Source: Deltaproteobacteria bacterium
GTDB lineage: Bacteria; Desulfobacterota; Syntrophia; Syntrophales; JACQWR01
Length of the DNA: 64,000 nucleotides
NCBI GenBank assembly: GCA_016209105.1
Contig: JACQWR010000028.1
Location: 1 to 64,000 of the forward strand
Direction of reading: 5' to 3'
Part shown: piece by piece, positions 60,973 to 64,000 of the stretch
Layout of the letters: the number at the start of each line of letters is the position of its first letter
Position numbering within the stretch: position 1 is the first letter of the stretch
Position numbers and translations under genes: made by a program
The notes under the pieces: model-generated
What the model was told of the DNA's origin: nothing
The model's input: only the letters and a program-made list of their open reading frames with translations
Databases searched by the model: none

Positions 60973-61740
60973 ATGAAGAAAACACCGATTTTCCTGCTTT
61001 CATTTCTTCTGATAGTTTTTTTTGCCGGCCGGCACGTGACGGGAGCAGAGCGGGTCACGACGGTGAAGATAGGGAAAGATGGGGCCATAGTGAGCTTTCT
61101 CGAAGGGACGGCCAAAGTGCTTTCCGGAGGAAAAAAAGATTGGCGCCCCCTCAAGAAAGGGGAAGCGCTGCAAGGAGGCGATGAGGTAAGAACGGGGGCG
61201 AAGTCGAAGCTTGAGATCACGATGCCGGATAAATCCCTGCTTCGTTTTGCTGATGACAGCCGGTTTAAGATTATGAAGATTGATGTGTCCGGAGAGGTGA
61301 AGGGGAAAGAGATCAAAGTGCACATGGCCATAGGCAGGGCCTGGGCAAATGTGAGCAGGACAATAGGGGGGAAAAAGAATTTCGAACTGAGCTGCGAGAA
61401 TGCCGTGGCGGGGGTGCGGGGCACGGTTTATCGCATGAACGTGAATGATGATAAATCCGCGCTGGTCAGGGTTTATGACGGCGAGGTACACGTTGCGGGT
61501 GGAGGAAAGGTCATGGAACAACCGACGGTTGTCGGCCCGCCTCAGCCTATTGCCGGACCGAAACCGGTTCCTGGTCCGCGGAAAGTTACGATGGAGGAAT
61601 GGACGTATATCATCAAGACCATGCAGCAGATCAGGATAGGCGCGGATGGTTCGGCGGAAAAACCCCGTGATTTCACGGAAAAGGAAGATCGTGACGCATG
61701 GGTGGACTGGAACAAGTCCAGGGACGGCGAACCACGCTGA
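60973..61740 (+). CDS. FecR-domain exported protein
   Basis: 255 residues: signal peptide (about 1-26), then a FecR domain with GTAKVLSGGKKDWRPLKKGE, LQGGDEVRTGAKSKLEI and AVAGVRGTVYRMNVNDD. A Pro-rich linker (PTVVGPPQPIAGPKPVPGP) precedes a charged tail. It has no transmembrane sigma-regulator partner here, so a structural or sensing role in the envelope is more likely than FecR signalling. Confidence 0.87.
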   Translation: MKKTPIFLLSFLLIVFFAGRHVTGAERVTTVKIGKDGAIVSFLEGTAKVLSGGKKDWRPLKKGEALQGGDEVRTGAKSKLEITMPDKSLLRFADDSRFKIMKIDVSGEVKGKEIKVHMAIGRAWANVSRTIGGKKNFELSCENAVAGVRGTVYRMNVNDDKSALVRVYDGEVHVAGGGKVMEQPTVVGPPQPIAGPKPVPGPRKVTMEEWTYIIKTMQQIRIGADGSAEKPRDFTEKEDRDAWVDWNKSRDGEPR

Positions 61741-61742
61741 GT

Positions 61743-61793
61743 TTCGATTCGGCAGCGAGCGCATTCCCCGCGGCTTGTCGCGGAGAGCTTCAA
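61743..61793 (+). repeat. REP-like palindromic repeat, partial copy 9
   Basis: ttcgattcggcagcgagcgc, attccccgcggcttgtcgcg and gagagcttcaa. It begins 2 bp after the stop codon of the FecR-domain gene. Confidence 0.75.
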
Positions 61794-61833
61794 GGGGAGA
61801 GAGTGAATCCCGATCTCGATAAATGAGTGACGA

Positions 61834-62373
61834 GTGAATATACCTAATTTATTAACTCTGTTGAGAATTGTTCTTGTCCCGGTGATCGTGATATTTCTCA
61901 TTCAGGGTTCTTTCTGCAAAGCCCTTGTTTTTTTTACTGTTTCCGGTATTACGGATGCCCTGGACGGTTTTTTTTCCCGGGTGCTTAAGCAGCAGACCGC
62001 GTTGGGCGCTCATTTAGACCCTGTCGCGGACAAGGCGCTGCTGGCGAGCTGCTTCCTTACCCTCTCGATTTTGGGCATCATTCCCGGGTGGGTCACGGTA
62101 ATCGTCATAAGCAGGGATTTCATTATCCTCCTTGGCATTTCCGTCATGTTCATGATGTCAGTTTCCTTTGAAATACGCCCGGCCTTTGTCAGCAAACTGA
62201 CAACCGCGGCGCAGCTGGCCACGGTATTGATTGTTCTTGCCCACCAGTGTCTCTCCGGGAAATTCGATGATGTCTGGGTCACGCGCTTTTACTGGCTTAC
62301 CGCCGTTCTTACCGTTATCTCCGGATTTAATTACATCGTGCGCGGTCTCAAGTTCGTTAACCACGATACGTGA
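61834..62373 (+). CDS. pgsA: CDP-diacylglycerol--glycerol-3-phosphate phosphatidyltransferase-like
   Basis: 179 residues, five membrane helices. The CDP-alcohol phosphotransferase motif is DALDGFFSR...GAHLDPVADK. It would make phosphatidylglycerol phosphate. NIPNLLTLLRIVLVPVIVIF is the usual N-terminus. It starts at GTG 61834 without a strong ribosome-binding site. Confidence 0.9.
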   Translation: MNIPNLLTLLRIVLVPVIVIFLIQGSFCKALVFFTVSGITDALDGFFSRVLKQQTALGAHLDPVADKALLASCFLTLSILGIIPGWVTVIVISRDFIILLGISVMFMMSVSFEIRPAFVSKLTTAAQLATVLIVLAHQCLSGKFDDVWVTRFYWLTAVLTVISGFNYIVRGLKFVNHDT

Positions 62374-62403
62374 TACGACTCAGGGTAAGAAGTGATATTT
62401 GCC

Positions 62404-62431
62404 TTGACATAACAGCCTTTTATTGTTACAC
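62404..62431 (+). promoter_or_regulatory. Promoter of tRNA-Val
   Basis: TTGACA (62404-62409), 16-bp spacer, TTACAC (62426-62431), about 30 bp before the tRNA. Confidence 0.5.
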
Positions 62432-62462
62432 AGTCCGCTGTTTTTTAACAGATTTGGGATAC

Positions 62463-62537
62463 AGGCACGTAGCTCAGGGGGAGAGCGCCATCCTGACGCG
62501 GTGGATGTCCAGGGTTCAAATCCCTGCGTGCCTACCA
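62463..62537 (+). tRNA. tRNA-Val (anticodon GAC)
   Basis: 75 nt with encoded CCA. Acceptor AGGCACG/CGTGCCT, D stem GCTC/GAGC, anticodon stem CCATC/GGTGG around CTGACGC (anticodon GAC), T stem CAGGG/CCCTG with TTCAAAT loop. All stems pair, with one U-G in the anticodon stem. Confidence 0.95.
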
Positions 62538-62591
62538 TACGTACGGGCATGTTTACGGGTAGAATGAACCGGGTTGCGGCGGCAAGCATGC

Positions 62592-62630
62592 AAGGGCATC
62601 GGCGAAAACAAATGTAGATGCCCTTTCTTT
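62592..62630 (+). terminator. Terminator after tRNA-Val
   Basis: aagggcatc pairs with gatgccctt (9 bp) and is followed by tcttt. It isolates the tRNA from thrS. Confidence 0.7.
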
Positions 62631-62698
62631 AATGGGGAAAATAGATTGCGCGAGCCTGTGGCCGGCAATAATGGTTTTAATCCGTCAGTTGCTATTTT

Positions 62699-64000
62699 AT
62701 GCGAGAAATCAACATAACCCTGCCAGATGGTTCGAAGGCATCGTACCCACCCGGTGTTACCGTAACTGAGGCGATATCCTCCTGGCACAAGGAGAAGCTT
62801 AAGTCTGCAATTGCCGCCCGGATAAACGGCGTCTCTGTGGATTTAAGCCGTCCTCTTCAGAATGGCGATGCCCTGGAATTGATAGATGTCTCCTCAGAGG
62901 AAGGGTTGTCTATCCTTAGGCACAGCATCTCGCATGTGATGGCACAGGCGGTGCAGGATATCTTCCCCGGCGCCCAGGTCGCTATCGGCCCCTCGATCGA
63001 GAGCGGATTTTACTATGACTTCGAATATGGCCAGGCATTTGCGCCGGAAGATCTGGAAAAGATCGAAACCCGCATGAAGGAAATTGTCGCGGCGAAGCAT
63101 CCCTTCCAGAGGAGGGAACTTCCGCGTGAAGAGGCCATGGCTTTTTTCCGGGAACGGGGAGAGCCGTACAAGGTTGAGCTGATCAATGATTTGCCCGGCG
63201 ACGTTAAAACGGTCAGCCTTTACGGTCAGGGAGGTTACGTGGACTTGTGCCGCGGGCCCCATATTTCTTCCACGGGTAAAATCAAGGCGTTCAAGCTGCT
63301 GAACGTGGCGGGGGCGTACTGGCGCGGCGATGAAAAAAACAAGATGCTCCAGCGTATCTACGGGACGGGGTTTGCCACCGACAAGGCGCTCAAAGAATAC
63401 CTGCACCTGCTGGAAGAAGCCAAGAAAAGGGATCACCGGAAGCTGGGCCGCGAACTCGATCTTTTTCAGATAAATGAAGACGCGGGACAGGGGCTCATCA
63501 TCTTTCATCCCCGGGGCACCGTTCTCAGAAACCTGATTGAGGACTGGGAAAAAAAGGAGCATAAGAAGCGCGGTTACGAGATGGTGATGGGGCCGCAGAT
63601 ACTGAAGGCCGAGCTCTGGAAGAGATCGGGTCATTTTGACCATTACCGCGACAACATGTATTTTACCGAGGTGGAAGGCCAGTCCTACGGCATCAAGCCC
63701 ATGAACTGCCTTTCCCACATGCTCATTTACAAATCGAAAATACGGAGTTACCGTGATCTGCCCATACGGTATTTTGAACTGGGCACCGTCCACCGGCACG
63801 AGAAGACCGGGGTGCTGCACGGTCTTATGCGGGTGCGGCAGTTTACCCAGGACGACGCCCACATCCTCTGCACGCCGTCGCAGCTCAACGCCGAGATCAG
63901 GGCCATCGCCGATTTCGTGGGCTACGCCATGAAGATATTCGGGTTCGATTATGAAGTGGAATTGAGTACGAGGCCGAAGGACTCGATCGGTTCCGATGAA
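62699..64000 (+). CDS. thrS: Threonyl-tRNA synthetase, N-terminal 434 residues (runs off right edge)
   Basis: Starts [20 protein letters not shown], the TGS domain, followed by the editing domain with [16 protein letters not shown]. The class II catalytic core has [32 protein letters not shown] (Zn Cys) and [19 protein letters not shown]. An in-frame stop at 62678 makes ATG 62699 the first possible start; no Shine-Dalgarno is seen. No T-box leader is visible. The gene is open to the last base. Confidence 0.96.
   Translation, partial: MREINITLPDGSKASYPPGVTVTEAISSWHKEKLKSAIAARINGVSVDLSRPLQNGDALELIDVSSEEGLSILRHSISHVMAQAVQDIFPGAQVAIGPSIESGFYYDFEYGQAFAPEDLEKIETRMKEIVAAKHPFQRRELPREEAMAFFRERGEPYKVELINDLPGDVKTVSLYGQGGYVDLCRGPHISSTGKIKAFKLLNVAGAYWRGDEKNKMLQRIYGTGFATDKALKEYLHLLEEAKKRDHRKLGRELDLFQINEDAGQGLIIFHPRGTVLRNLIEDWEKKEHKKRGYEMVMGPQILKAELWKRSGHFDHYRDNMYFTEVEGQSYGIKPMNCLSHMLIYKSKIRSYRDLPIRYFELGTVHRHEKTGVLHGLMRVRQFTQDDAHILCTPSQLNAEIRAIADFVGYAMKIFGFDYEVELSTRPKDSIGSDE

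Noticed and set aside
1-64000. CRISPR array, prophage or plasmid origin
   Set aside because: No regularly spaced direct repeats, phage structural genes or iterons were seen; the repeats found are dispersed palindromes.

Overview
The window looks like chromosomal DNA of an anaerobic, strongly metal-handling Desulfobacterota (former Deltaproteobacteria). A relative of Syntrophus/Smithella (Syntrophales) is my best guess. The basis is the gene content: the mercury-methylation pair hgcAB, selenium-dependent molybdenum-hydroxylase accessory genes, an ORP-type MinD/Mrp/NifX cluster, xanthine-dehydrogenase-family enzymes and many short GC-rich intergenic repeats. The assignment is inferred from gene content, not from a phylogenetic marker.

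Layout. 1-590: right end of an IS3-family element abutting a truncated gene. 0.8-8.4 kb: housekeeping block argS, a SPOR protein, then ffh-rpsP-khpA-rimM-trmD-rplS-rnhB-yraN in the classical order. 8.4-10.2 kb: repeats and an isopropylmalate-dehydrogenase-like gene on the minus strand. 10.2-18.9 kb: a metal(loid) island, arsR-arsC-acr3-hgcA-hgcB, a small gene with two in-frame UGA codons, then thioredoxin, CcdA, an ArsP-type permease, a CPKC redox protein and two half-size permeases. 19.5-22.3 kb: molybdate/tungstate ABC transporter. 22.7-23.8 kb: MauE/DoxX-like and rhodanese genes bracketed by inverted repeat copies. 24.0-47.8 kb: a long co-directional selenium/molybdenum block: yedF, DUF3343, cysteine desulfurase, radical SAM, sigma-54 activator, an ORP-like cluster (NifX-type proteins, two ferredoxin-MinD ATPases, MOSC, FmdB, Mrp), a three-subunit molybdenum hydroxylase, assorted accessory genes, yqeB, a NifU-type scaffold, and a second three-subunit molybdenum hydroxylase. 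47.8-53.8 kb: a YitT membrane protein, a Lol/MacB-type ABC exporter with a LolA-like protein and an outer-membrane protein, and a hydrolase. 54-57.4 kb (minus): UDP-xylose pathway (uxs, ugd) and an FAD oxidoreductase. 57.7-64 kb: rsmI, envelope/lipoprotein genes, a FecR-domain protein, pgsA-like, tRNA-Val(GAC) and the start of thrS.

Most striking signal. hgcA is open from a good ribosome-binding site only if an in-frame UGA (12261-12263) is read through, in the context Cys-UGA-Gly-Pro-Pro. A GC-rich hairpin follows at a distance suitable for a bacterial SECIS. About 500 bp downstream a second gene starts behind a perfect Shine-Dalgarno and has two in-frame UGAs spaced as UxxU. It is followed by a 6-bp stem with an AGTTA loop 20 nt after the second UGA. 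Together with the yedF/DUF3343/cysteine-desulfurase and yqeB selenium markers elsewhere in the window, this suggests a selenocysteine-containing mercury-methylation locus under ArsR control. selA, selB, selC and selD are not in the window, so Sec insertion is an inference.

Other themes: a family of about nine palindromic, roughly 118-bp intergenic repeats; two MITE-like families, one copy carrying a nested repeat; and several gene remnants inside the molybdenum block (a NifU duplicate lacking all its cysteines, and a 28-residue metallo-beta-lactamase N-terminus).
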